From assembly GCF_000516985.1 (NCBI RefSeq), contig NW_006917093.1:248001-312000 (forward strand): 64,000 bases of DNA. Reading direction: 5' to 3'. The position numbers and the translations under genes are program-made. Origin of the DNA: Pestalotiopsis fici W106-1 (lineage: Eukaryota > Ascomycota > Sordariomycetes > Amphisphaeriales > Sporocadaceae). Shown here piece by piece: positions 33,722-44,453 of the stretch. The stretch's first letter is position 1. Each line of letters opens with the position of its first letter. The notes beneath the pieces were generated by a model. It was given only the letters and a program-made list of their open reading frames with translations, was not told the DNA's origin and searched no databases.

Positions 33722-36700
33722 ATGGCAGACGAGATCGAGAGGCTCGTGTTGTCGCCGTTTCGGGAGATTGTCGAAAAGGCAAATCTCGCTGTCGAAAATG
33801 CCGATGCCGCAGACGACGAGCCGTCGGCGGCCCCAATGCGCAAGGCGGCGCAGGCGCTGGCAAAGGAGGGAGAGAGAGCATTGAAGAAGATTGAGCCGCT
33901 GTGCAACAAGAACCATGAAGAATATGCGAGCAGTTTCGTGGACGCAATGAAGGAACATGGTGAGTATTTTTGAACCGGCTTTATTGTGCTAGTTGTCCCA
34001 TGTTTTCCGGATTGAGGATCAATGCTAAACTATGTACTTGCTTGTCAGAGGAAATTGCACAGTTCCGATCTGAATTAGAGGATCTATTATGGGACTTTGA
34101 CGATTTTGTCGAAGTCGATCAATTTGATGCTGACAAGTTTGATGAACTTCAAAAAGCTTCAAGGCGGGCCGCGCCCAAGATCGTGGACATATTAAAAAGA
34201 ATCAAGCTTGTTGCGCCCTCCGCAATGCTTTCACCTTTGCTCGCCGAAGCCATGTCATCATCGTCAGGCCGTGCCAGCATCATTGTGGACTCGCCCATAG
34301 GTGTCAGCAGAGAGATGCAAGAAGTTGAGCAGCGACTGAACGACATGTCGGTCATGGGCAGCCAAGCTGGACCCGATTTGGGTGTGGATGGGACTCTTGG
34401 CAGCCGAGGCAACTCGCGGACGGCTTCGCGACCTCTTAGTGACCTGGACAGAAACAGCTCACATCATTCGAATCGATCTTCAGAGCCCTTGGGATCACCG
34501 CCCCGACCGCCGTCAACAGATCCGTGGAGAGTGGACCAGCTACCACCTCCTGTTCCAGACGCCTCCTCGCCCGACGATGGTGCATCCATTGAACGCCGGG
34601 CTCCGGTATTTGGCGGTGATTCGCCCACTCTGCCACCAGCGGTCCCAACTGCCGCTTCAAGAGGAACTTCGGACAGCGGCCGGAGAGATACTCGGTATTT
34701 GAGCGCAGATACATGGCCGCCACAGGCAGCAACCGTTCGTATCGACCCAGATCCGTCGTACTGGCGGGATCAGGCACCGAATGGCCGTATGAGGGGTGAC
34801 TCCGTATCCAACAAGAGCACATATGAGAGCCACAGACAAACGTATTCAAGTTTTGGCAGTGCCGAGCTCCCAAGATACTCGAGTCAATCCTATGATTCGA
34901 TACCCGACGTAACCAGGTCTCCTCTTGGCTCTCCTCACTTTGGTAATCCCTCCCCAGCAATTCCCGAGGATAGTGCTGTCGACAATTATACTCACCGGCC
35001 TGGCCATAACTCAGGAAATCCCATGAACTTCCCCCCTCGACAGGCTTCCTTGGCAGGCAATAACTCGCATCCGGTCCGCGCACCCTCCATGGATTCCCTC
35101 AACAGCTCAATATTCGACGTCGTGGCCGAATACGGATCCACCAGCCCCGTTGCCAGCACTCAACGTACTTCATCTAACATGTCCACGACGCCCGGAAGCC
35201 CATACTCTGCCGGAGGACACCGACCGCTATATTCGACTCCGCCACCAGGTTATAAAAGCCCTTTGCACTCGCCAGTGGGAACGATCAGCAATAACTCTTC
35301 AGCCACCATAACTACACTTCATGCTCGACCTCACACGAGCGGCGGTATTAACAGGCCCCTACCCCCGACGCCAGATCCTGGTCTAATTCCGGTAGAATCA
35401 GAAATTCCCGAGAACCCTCAAATGCCCCCTCGACAATCCGATTGCAGCATAGGACCTCACTCCTCCTTCTATCAAATGAAGGGATTTTGCAAAGGAGCGG
35501 AAAATGTCATGAGAGGCGACCTCGGCTTCAAGAAAATCAAGCGACCTGTCGGTGGCTTTTCGCACACTACCGTGGCAAAGTGTACCGACTGTCTATATGA
35601 ACTCGATTTTGCCACGGTCGAGCAAGATCTCAACAATGACTGTAAGATGCCTCAAAGAATTACATGCCGTGCATCAAACACTATACTAACCTAACCATCT
35701 AGCCAAGGGAAATTACACATCAGGCACAGTGGGTTTCCGGCTACGGGTCCTACAAAAGTGCCACTTGCCTATTCGGCACATTGACGAACAGCTCTACGGC
35801 TGTGTATTCTGCATCCACGACGGCAAGACCCTAGACGAGAGCGATGCTACCGTTTTTTTCAATCAAAAGCAGCTCTTTATGCACATGGCCCGGCATCCGC
35901 GACCACTACCCAAGATCCCGGGACTCACGGTGATTGAGGGGAGCGAAACGCCCGAGACCTTTCGGGACAACTTTGATCTGCACTTTGCCCACCCGCCCAT
36001 GCAGTCCGTCATGGCGGGCATCGCGCCCGAGATCAGCAAGCTGCCGACCGCCGTGGCCACGGAGACGCGGAGGAACGCGCACGGCATCATGCGATCCCCG
36101 CCCGACCGGGGCGCCGTTCTCCAGTTTGCCGTGGGCGCCAAGTTGGTCGGCATCGAGTTCCCTGCCAAGTACGAGGGCAAATGGGGCATTGGGTGGCACG
36201 ACGGAGTGCGCGCGGCTTTCGAGGCCGAGTCTGTTTTTCTGGACGCGCCGCCCAAGAGCGAGACGAGGATGCAAGGGACCAGTTCCATGCAGGCCGTTGC
36301 CAGATGGAAGTGGTCCCAAAAGGGCGAGGGCATGTGGTTGAAGTTTGACAAGGGGGACGTGATCAAGAATATTAGCTGTAAGTCAAAAACGTCTTGAACA
36401 ATGATGATGACATGTGCTTGGAAATGTTTGCTGACCAAATCGTTTTTACTAGGGACGTATTCCGATCACTGGTGCTGGTCAGGCACCTCGGGCAAGGGCT
36501 GGGGCATCTTTCCACAGTCACACCTCGAACCGCACTCGCTCAAGATCGTGAGACCGGGCGAGGAGGCAAGCGTCAGCAGCAACGAGAAGAAGTCGGGTCT
36601 GAGTCTCTTTTCCATCAAGAGGAACACGGAGAAGAAGACGGACAAAAAGACTGGCGGACACGGCAAAAAGACCAACAGCCACAAGGAGGAAAAGGAACCC

Positions 36701-36751
36701 GGCCGTAAGTTGGCCGCCTCGGCCGTGTCCATCACCGCGGAGGCCTGGTAG
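33722..36751 (+). CDS. Large SH3-domain protein with Cys/His zinc-binding-like motif
   Basis: Fungal protein of 934 aa, exons 33722-33959, 34049-35641, 35703-36377 and 36453-36751. The N-terminal ~160 residues are helical and charged (MADEIERLVLSPFREIVEKA onward), possibly a coiled-coil/helical bundle. About 160-560 is a Ser/Pro-rich disordered region with several PPxP-type stretches (PPRPPS, PLPPTP) that could themselves bind SH3 domains. Then comes a conserved folded segment with CTDC (591-594) and C644-x2-C647-x23-H671-x3-H675, a plausible zinc site. The C-terminus has an SH3 domain (about 806-867: ARWKWSQKGEGMWLKFDKGD, then the GWGIFP core) split by intron 3, followed by a Lys-rich tail. 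An adaptor or scaffold role is inferred from SH3 plus proline motifs; no named orthologue is recognised. Confidence 0.85.
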
Positions 36752-37399
36752 TGGTAGCACAAAAGCTAAAAGTTTGCCCTTTGAAAATGTCTAGTCCGGC
36801 ACTCCTGGGGATCGTATACGTGAGCCAGACGGCGACGATACGGATGGAACAACTTGACGGATATTCCATATTTCCTGGGATACGTCTAGGAAGAGTCTCA
36901 TTATTGTTCTAGAACACTTAAATTTCATAGGCGCTGGTGTTGCTTATAGCCTCGATTATTGCGAGGTTGAGATCCTAAAGAGGACCTCTGTTTTGCGGAT
37001 ACCCACTGCCTGTTTAGCATAGTCTTATATAGACTCGAATGTAAATATTTCGAATCAATCTAGACTTGTTCAAAAGTATCCCTGTCCTATTTAACTTGCC
37101 GCTTGACTATTTTGTCCGAACAGACTGGCCGCGCTCTATAGGCAGAGCTTAGTTTCTATGATGAAGACGGTCAAAGGAACATGATCTTCTAAACCTTGTA
37201 TGAGGGTTACACAGGCTGGCGACACACGCATAGCGCCGTCAGTATCTAATTTGCTTGTGTCTGTGAATATATAAATAGGATCGTATCGATATCTTTGCAC
37301 ACAAGGCAATCAGAAATTGGATATCTATACAAAGTACAAAACGCCGTGCCATGCATCATGTTCTCTAACCAGGGACACTTGTCCTTTCTCGTAATCTTC
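36752..37399. other. Convergent intergenic spacer
   Basis: About 650 bp between the stop codons of the SH3 gene (plus) and PEX12 (minus), AT-richer than the genes. It contains both 3' ends. No other feature seen. Confidence 0.55.
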
Positions 37400-38683
37400 T
37401 TAAACCATAATCCTTCGGAGCCCCTCGGTGCCACCCAAAACTTTGCGGCCAGTAACGGCACATCTGCCCTCACCACTCTCCCATTGACCGGCCTTGTCCT
37501 GCATGAAATCTTCCTGTCTCGAGTGCGACCCTTCTACCCATCTGTGGATACACGAATAGCAGTACACCAGTCCCGTCTGGCACGCTGTCGCCGTCTGTAT
37601 CTCATCTTCGCAAATTGGACACAGCCCAGAGTCCTCGGGAGCTGCCACAGTATAGATTGGTAGCAATGAAGTCGCTCCAATCGGAGCGTCCTCCACGCCG
37701 CCCTCCTTCTTGCCCTCGTCGTCTTTTGCTGCCTTGCCATTATCTGCTTCACCCTTTGTATTTGATTTCTTGGCCGACAGTCCACTAATGACTGGTGGCG
37801 GCAGCTCGAGATTTTCGGCCGCTTTGCGAGTCAGCTGCTTGGCAAAGTCGCTGGCGTACCACCATTCCAGAAACTTGAGCGCAAAGATACTCATGGGGAG
37901 AACCATGCTGAGACTACCCAGTATCCTTGGGCCAAGCGTTCTAGGATGGAACATGCTTAGCCCGGCCGCGGGAGGCAGGCCAGGCTTTGGCTTGCCCAAC
38001 TCCTCGACGGCCCTGTAGTCGGCACCGTTCATCCGCCGTACTCGGGTGCCAATTAGCCACATGAGCGGGCTGTGGTACTTTGTCCCATCAAACAGATAGG
38101 CCAGATTGAACGCCAAGACAGCAAAGCAGTATCCGGCATGGACGCTGGGGTATATGTTTCGTATGAACCATTTGTAGTAGTGGAGGATCCGCTGCCTGAC
38201 GGTCGGGTTCGCAGGCATGCGCGTGTAGTTTGCGCCAAGCAGGGCCCGGGGCGCCTCAATCTCGTGTGATTCGTCGAGCTTGCGCTTGAGGTAAGGGATA
38301 CCGATAATGACGGCAAGATTCTTCCAGACATCGGTGGATCGCAGCTTGAGCGTCTCTCGCACGATACCGGCAGCGGCGGTCGAGGCCCGTGGGATCTCGG
38401 CGGCAAGGGCCTTTTCGCGCTTCAGGCCATAAAAGTGTTCGGTGAAGGAGCCTCCGCGGGTACGCAGGTAGTGGCGCTCGACAATGAGCATGACCAGAGC
38501 GTAGAGCTCGTCGAATGAATTAAGAGCGCGCAAGAGGTAGCGCGGATACCGCTGCGTCAGGACGGTAAGCAGGTATCGCAGCGTGGGCGGTAGCAGCGAG
38601 TTCAGCTGTTGCTCGGACAGGATCTCGAAGAGCGACGGCTTCTGATCGTCAAAGGTGCCCCGGAGGGCCGTGACGAACTCCAT
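37400..38683 (-). CDS. PEX12: Peroxisome assembly protein PEX12 (RING peroxin)
   Basis: Integral peroxisomal membrane protein of the PEX2-PEX10-PEX12 ubiquitin-ligase complex that recycles the import receptor PEX5. Intron-free, 427 aa. It starts [20 protein letters not shown] and has the family block [29 protein letters not shown] (kept here as evidence in two parts: [10 protein letters not shown] and [12 protein letters not shown]). Hydrophobic segments near 170-195 and 255-275 are candidate membrane spans. The C-terminal RING-like domain begins at Cys355 (CPICEDEIQ, then [13 protein letters not shown]) and, as in other PEX12 proteins, lacks the full second zinc site. A Lys/Glu/Asp-rich linker precedes it. 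Start at 38683 was chosen because the family begins here; the upstream frame opens only at a GTG. Confidence 0.95.
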   Translation of the reverse strand: MEFVTALRGTFDDQKPSLFEILSEQQLNSLLPPTLRYLLTVLTQRYPRYLLRALNSFDELYALVMLIVERHYLRTRGGSFTEHFYGLKREKALAAEIPRASTAAAGIVRETLKLRSTDVWKNLAVIIGIPYLKRKLDESHEIEAPRALLGANYTRMPANPTVRQRILHYYKWFIRNIYPSVHAGYCFAVLAFNLAYLFDGTKYHSPLMWLIGTRVRRMNGADYRAVEELGKPKPGLPPAAGLSMFHPRTLGPRILGSLSMVLPMSIFALKFLEWWYASDFAKQLTRKAAENLELPPPVISGLSAKKSNTKGEADNGKAAKDDEGKKEGGVEDAPIGATSLLPIYTVAAPEDSGLCPICEDEIQTATACQTGLVYCYSCIHRWVEGSHSRQEDFMQDKAGQWESGEGRCAVTGRKVLGGTEGLRRIMV

Positions 38684-39998
38684 GGTGGTAACTGGCGCAT
38701 ACACAAGCGCTCAATTGATGTTGCAGCTGAAAGGGACGAGGGAATCTGTGTCACGAAAGCGGCATTGCGCCTTGTCGAGCCGAGATGCAAAAGTCAAGAC
38801 ACGGGATTTGTAGAGGTGACGTGACGTTGGAACGGCGCGCAGCCGGGGGCCTTTAAGAAATCTGGGGATTTATGCCGAGGTCCGCTAGAACTGCACCTCC
38901 AGGCTGTTACATAAGGCAAGGTGCCATGGACTTGCCGCTTCGAACTCTTCGGTACCGGTGCAGCTGCCACAGTCCAAGACTAAGTAAATAAATGAAAACA
39001 ATCAAAGAGTCTGTCTTGAAATCCATCAGCAGAGGCTTGATACGTGGACACGAAATATAAGCATTTCCTGCGCATTTGTAAGTGGCAGCTTGATTTCATA
39101 TCGACGGATTGCCTTACTCGAGCCTTGGAGTATCAATTCTTTTCGTCTTGCGATACCTGGCTAAATGTGGTCCAGAAGGAGACCTTTGATGTACCATTCG
39201 CACATCAAGGACATGTTGAGATTTATGGCTGCCGTGTCTGTGGAGGTAATGCACATGTATACCAGGTAGATACTTGCCAAGACATGTTATAACTAAAGTA
39301 TTGCTGCCATGAGATCAGTTCCTATTGTCATAACTTTATCCAGCCTGGGTACGAACTAATGGTAGAGAAAGAATGGAGCTAGTTATCAATGAGGTTTTGA
39401 CAAGCATTCAAAGACAAGTCCATTCGCCAAACAAACAAACATGAATTCTATGATCATGCCATCTCTTGCATGTGAGTAAACCTACTGAATAAGCTTCCCG
39501 GGCACGCCGCGGAAGCCCCAGCAAGCTCACAGATCGCGGGGCAAGACGTTAGCGATCCGTCCAGGGGAGCACCCGCACTATAATGAGACCAGTGGACCCC
39601 CCGCTATTGACGGACCCTGCGGCGGTCGTCGCATTGATTGTACCAGACGTACGTCAGCCTTAGACGCGTAAACGAAACGTACTTCGTGGCTTTTTCTGGT
39701 ACTTCGTAATGAACAATACGTCGTCAATGGCCGATCAAGTCGCAGCAGTTCGCTTTCTTGCAGACTCATTCTCTTTTTCTTTTTCTGGTGATCCCTTGCA
39801 ATAAATCTGAGAGAACTTGACAGATCAGTCTTGCAAACCTCCTTTGTATTTTCGGCCGAGCGCCGAGATCAATTGAATGTGCAATTGAGCTGCGCATCCT
39901 CGTCTCATCGTCTCCTTTCAACTCTCACCACACACGACGACCCATGCGCCTGTGACAAGCTGCACTCCGGGCGACTAATTGCCCGACCTTACACGACC
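38684..39998. promoter_or_regulatory. Divergent promoter region PEX12 / ALG5
   Basis: 1.3 kb between the start codons of PEX12 (minus) and ALG5 (plus), so it should carry both promoters. Pyrimidine-rich tracts precede the ALG5 ATG (about 39770-39790 and 39895-39930). Short frames show no coding evidence. Confidence 0.5.
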
Positions 39999-41294
39999 AT
40001 GGACGCTGTTTTGCGCTGGATCAGCGAGACGCCCAACGGCATACTTACTAGGATTGCCGTTGCCTTTTTGCTGGTCGCCTTCTTTTCCGTAAGCACAATC
40101 TACCTCTATCTGCCCATTGAATCAATAGCTCCCACTTTATACTAAAACAAGTGACTTTGGGGGAAATAGCTCTACGCCGGCCTACACCTCGTCGCACCCA
40201 AGCCCCGGCCCGTATACCCCCGCGAGAAACACTACAAGACCACGACTGGAGACGGAAAATGGGTTCTCAAGAAGCTGCCCTGCTGGCATGACCGCTGGCT
40301 TGCTGAGCGCCACGCCAGTGAGACCCGTACCAAGGATGACGCCGATGTGTACATTCCCGACACGGGCAACATCGAGCCCGCCTCCCTCCGCCTGAGCGTC
40401 GTCATCCCTGCCTACAATGAGGAGAAGCGTATCCTGCCTGCCCTCGAAGAGGCCGTCAAGTACCTCGACGCCAAGTTTGGCAGAGAAGTCGCTGCTGCCT
40501 CTGGGGTCATTAGCCCCACGACCGCTGCCCACCGGCGCATTAAGAATCCGCCCCAGGAGGAGCCGGCCGGCGGTTACGAGATCCTCATTGTCGACGACGG
40601 CTCGACCGACAAGACGGAGCAGGTGGTGCTCGAGTTCTCCGAGAAGCACGGCCTTCACGACGTCCTCCGCCTCATTAAGCTGGATAAGAACCGCGGCAAG
40701 GGCGGCGCCGTGACCCACGGCATGCGCCACGTCCGGGGCGAGTACGTGCTCTTTGCCGACGCCGATGGCGCCTCGCGCTTCAGCGACCTGGGCAAGCTGA
40801 TCGAGGGCTGCGACGACGTCAAGGACGCTGGCGGGCGCGGCGTCGCCATTGGCAGCCGCGGCCACCTCGTCGGCAGCGAGGCCGTGGTTAAACGCTCGGC
40901 CCTGCGCAACTTTCTCATGCGCGGCTTCCATGTGGTCCTCATGATCCTGACGCCGCCCGCCACCTCGCGCCTCCGCGACACCCAGTGCGGCTTCAAGCTC
41001 TTTTCGCGCGCCGCCCTGCCCCACGTTGTCCCCTACATGCACGCCGAGGGCTGGATCTTTGACATTGAGATGCTCATGCTGGCAGAGTCGGCCCCCGCCG
41101 TGCCTGTCTTGTCCAACGACGGCGCTGTTATTGGCAGCAGTCCCGGCATCAAGGTTGCCGAGGTCCCCATTGACTGGCACGAGGTTGACGGTAGCAAGCT
41201 CAATGTCATTCAGGACAGCATCCGCATGGCCGTGGGTCTCGCCGTTTTGAGAGCTAGCTGGATGTTTGGTGTCTACAGAAGACGCCTTACTTGA
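39999..41294 (+). CDS. ALG5: Dolichyl-phosphate beta-glucosyltransferase
   Basis: GT2 enzyme of the ER membrane that makes Dol-P-Glc from UDP-Glc and dolichyl phosphate, the glucose donor for the last steps of the N-glycan precursor. Exons 39999-40088 and 40170-41294 give 404 aa. The N-terminal membrane anchor (about 17-36: LTRIAVAFLLVAFFS onward) is split by the single intron. The GT-A domain has LSVVIPAYNEEKRI, ILIVDDGSTDKT, NRGKGGAVTHGM, the DxD-type motif FADADGASRF, DTQCGFKLFSR and EGWIFDIEML, all characteristic of ALG5. The tail LRASWMFGVYRRRLT ends the protein. An insertion of about 25 residues (around GVISPTTAAHRR) sits between the first two strands. Start is the first ATG upstream of the hydrophobic segment. 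Confidence 0.95.
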
Positions 41295-41862
41295 GAGAGA
41301 AGCAGTCGTGCGAATCCAGCGAGAGGGAGACACAGCAAGGTTGTGATGGGAGGATGACAAGATACCCCGAAAAAGAATGTGATTGCAATGCACTGTATAT
41401 TTGCCACGTAGCCAAACCAAAAATTGACAATTAAGAAATACCTGGAAGGAATTCAAGTGGTGAACAAAGAGTCCATGCTCGTTGATTGGTCTGAGATCTG
41501 TCTGACTTGTAGAAATCGATATGATGATTGAGTTTTTGTCTTGAAGATTATTATGATTAGGTCTCTTGGTGTATATCTAGTAGCCATAATAGGCTTTCTG
41601 TCTCTCTCTCGGTCTTCTCTAATTATGTACAGATTGGACTCAAATCCAATCCACATCCCAAGGGGATGAGCTTTTTCTGCCAAGGCAAACTGCTCTCATG
41701 CCTATCTTTTTTTGATCTCATATCCTTGACCCATAATGGCCGTCATCCGAATCTGGGGTATGTGTGTAATCATATAGAACGCTCATGGTTCAACGCATCG
41801 AAACAAAATCATCATCCACCCCGGCGCTTATTAATGTACGTCCAGTCATAAAAAGTCTAGTA
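41295..41862. other. Convergent intergenic spacer
   Basis: 568 bp between ALG5 (plus) and ERG1 (minus) stop codons, AT-rich. It should contain both 3' ends. No other feature seen. Confidence 0.55.
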
Positions 41863-43404
41863 CTAGAAGACCTCCTTGTACATGACGGGCAAGAAGACGA
41901 CACAGGCCGTCCAGAGCAAGCTAATGGAGTTGAAAAGGACGACAGGTATGTTCCACAGGCCAGTCGACTTTGCATCAATCCAGATGGCCAGAAAGGCTAC
42001 CGAGAAGAAATGGTAGGCCAAAACGAGTGGCCGGTGGATCAGGCCGCCCATGAGACCCATGGGGTCCGAGGTAATGCCCTTCCTGAAGTAGGCAAAGCAG
42101 CCACGCTGCAATTTGGCAAGGTTGGGGTCCGCCGCGCTGAACAAAGAGTACAGCGCCTGAGCCAGCACGTTGATAATGGACGTCAGCGACTTGCGCTGCC
42201 AGTGAAACGTGTCCATGGCCCGCAGGACAGCAGCCGAGTCGCCCAGGTCGCGAATGTTGGAAGGGGCCAAGAGTTGGGAAAGGAGGACAACATCGTTAAA
42301 GGCGACAGTCATGCCGCCTCCAGTAAGCGGGTGACGCATATTCATGGCATCGCCCAGCACGAGCACACCGGGGTGTGATTGTTTGGAGGGCGGGAGCCAC
42401 GAGTTGGGCATGGATTTTGGGATCTTGTTTTCCTTTTCAAGCGCAGCCTTGAAAGCAGGCTGGAGCTGTGGTGGAAGGTTTGGGATGACAACCTTTTCAA
42501 TGTACCCACGGACGCCGCCGTTTGCTACCGAAGCCGCCGGGCAGTCGAGTGGGACATCAATGAGTGCGCGGGTCTCGTGGGTGCCAATCTGGTAACAGAG
42601 AACTGGCGAGGCATTGCCCAGTATGACATGGCCAAAGGTGGGCTGCGGTAGATCGGCATCAATCAGCTCAAGGGCATAAAACTTGGACCGCACCACTGGC
42701 GTCCGCTCAATGTACTGCTTGCGGAAGAGCGAGGCATAGCCATCGGCGATGATGGTCAGCTGACCAAAGAAGAAGTCGGGAATCTTTTTGCCAGTATCAG
42801 GGTCAAATGTGCGCGTCTCAACACCGAGAATCTCGGCGTTGTGCTCACCCTTGACCGTCGAGACGGCCTCCGTCTCTACCACGGTGATGTTGGGGTGTGC
42901 CAGACACGATTCTCGCAGCCTCTGCACGAATCGGCCGTGGTGAAAACTACGGCCCTGTGGTCTCGAATCCTTCTCCTTGGGATACGCCGAGCCATTGGTG
43001 TGTCCATTGGCGTGTCCATTGGCATGTCCATTTGCGTGACCGTTTGCCGATCCATTGGCATATCCTCCTGCGAGACCCTCGATCTTGGGATAGTTTATAA
43101 CCACCTGCTCTCCATAGTATATCACATCGAAACCGTTGCAAGTAATGGCGTCGATTCCATCAAGACAGTGTCTCAGGCCGAGCTTGGTGAGAGCCTCGAC
43201 ACCACCCGGCTGGAGAAGCTCACCGACAATGCGATCGGGCTGCTTCATCCATCTCTCCAGCAGCAGCACACTGCGATCTTGCTGTGCCAGTGCATACGCG
43301 GCGGCGCAGCCAAAGACTCCGGCGCCGACAATCACCACGTCGGCCTCATGGTATTTTGTTCTGCGCTCAGCACGAGCATCTGTGTTTACCGTTGTAGTGC
43401 TCAT
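41863..43404 (-). CDS. ERG1: Squalene epoxidase (squalene monooxygenase)
   Basis: FAD-dependent ER enzyme converting squalene to 2,3-oxidosqualene in ergosterol synthesis; the target of allylamine antifungals. Intron-free, 513 aa from ATG 43404 (MSTTTVNTDA). The Rossmann FAD motif GAGVFG is at 27-32, RIVGELLQPGG near 58-68, the second FAD motif GDAMNMRHPLTGGGMT further on, and two C-terminal hydrophobic segments (about 440-505) anchor it in the membrane. Odd feature: residues about 116-139 are a tandem four-residue repeat (A/T-N-G-H/S, about six copies) placed between conserved blocks, a low-complexity linker. The frame remains open upstream only to a TTG, so the ATG is preferred. Confidence 0.96.
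   Translation of the reverse strand: MSTTTVNTDARAERRTKYHEADVVIVGAGVFGCAAAYALAQQDRSVLLLERWMKQPDRIVGELLQPGGVEALTKLGLRHCLDGIDAITCNGFDVIYYGEQVVINYPKIEGLAGGYANGSANGHANGHANGHANGHTNGSAYPKEKDSRPQGRSFHHGRFVQRLRESCLAHPNITVVETEAVSTVKGEHNAEILGVETRTFDPDTGKKIPDFFFGQLTIIADGYASLFRKQYIERTPVVRSKFYALELIDADLPQPTFGHVILGNASPVLCYQIGTHETRALIDVPLDCPAASVANGGVRGYIEKVVIPNLPPQLQPAFKAALEKENKIPKSMPNSWLPPSKQSHPGVLVLGDAMNMRHPLTGGGMTVAFNDVVLLSQLLAPSNIRDLGDSAAVLRAMDTFHWQRKSLTSIINVLAQALYSLFSAADPNLAKLQRGCFAYFRKGITSDPMGLMGGLIHRPLVLAYHFFSVAFLAIWIDAKSTGLWNIPVVLFNSISLLWTACVVFLPVMYKEVF
42988..43059 (-). repeat. 12-bp tandem repeat inside ERG1 coding region
   Basis: About six imperfect copies of a 12-bp unit (coding-strand form near GCCAATGGACAC), encoding repeated Ala-Asn-Gly-His/Ser. 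Because the unit length is a multiple of three, copy-number change would keep the frame. Confidence 0.85.
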
Positions 43405-44453
43405 CGGGGCCGTCTGGTGTTGAACAAGTAGGGCGGTCGGTGATGGTAGTAGGATGGGGCGCGTGGTAGGCTGCTGATGGCGGGTGCAGGAAAGTCGAGG
43501 TTGCAAGAAAAAAAGGTCGAGAATGTCAAGCGCCGGTCCTCTTTCACTAACTACGACTTTTTCCCTGTTGGTTGTACCCCAGAAACCAACGCGGTGAGGA
43601 AATTAGTCGTTGCAAAAAGTCGTTCGTGATGTCAGGTCCCAGTGGCACCAGAAGACCCAGCATCAAGTCATAAATCGCCTGATCTATGATCGAGCCATTC
43701 TTTGCCAATTCCTTCGATCGCCGCCGCCCGCCACCAGACAGACAGACCTACCAGACCCCCGGGAAGAGAAACTGACCCCTGAATTTCCCAGTGGGCCCCC
43801 CCGGTACTACTCGCGCCGCCGCGATTTTTTGGCCCCGCAGGCAGCTTTGGGGTCCAAATGTTGCCTTCCCAGACCTCCAACTTGAGTATTTTCTTTTCAA
43901 TGATTGGCTTGAGGTATGTGACCAGAGGAGACTTCTCCAAAGGAAGTTGTAGTGAGTAGGTAAGTACGTAGTAGATAAAACATGTTTTCAACTCAATATC
44001 CTTCCACCATGACCTGGACCTCCTGGGCAATGGCAAGAAATGTACAGATTACCGCCACCAAATCATCGTAGTGGCAGACAGCAATACACTTACAAAGGTA
44101 TAGCCTCTATGATTCAATCAAGGCCCACGGCAGCACAAACATCCGCCAAATCCATGACGGCTCGTGCGTGCTATAGCGTAGACTAGTGTTGATCAGAGCT
44201 TCATAGGGCAATGGTGCTTATTAGCAGTAACCACCACTTGTGACACGATTGCAGCAGACTAACAAATGGCTTCTTCCTTTGATCGACTATCATTAGATGA
44301 AAATGCAGAGTTGCCACATTAGCAAACAAGTACTTTTGACAAGGCCATGTATACAAGATGGGGCCCTGTCCTATCATACATTCTATGATACTGTACATGG
44401 CAGTAATGTACATGTTGTAAAGATACATGAAAGTATTTGTGTTGTATATACAT
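43405..44453. other. Upstream region of ERG1, no gene seen
   Basis: About 1 kb between the ERG1 ATG and the PPR-protein stop codon, both on the minus strand. It should hold the ERG1 promoter and the PPR gene 3' end. A C-rich patch lies at 43793-43802. No sterol-response motif could be defended and no RNA gene seen. Confidence 0.5.

Noticed and set aside
40182..41456. 424-codon minus-strand open frame opposite ALG5
   Set aside because: It is the antisense shadow of ALG5, whose C/G third positions suppress stops on the other strand. The sense frame has all ALG5 motifs; the antisense has only Ala/Gly/Val/His-rich low complexity.
42988..43059. CRISPR-like array
   Set aside because: The repeats are contiguous 12-bp units coding a peptide linker in ERG1, without spacers, and the organism is a eukaryote.
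43405..43506. Upstream extension of ERG1
   Set aside because: The frame is open but begins at TTG only; the ATG at 43404 fits family starts.
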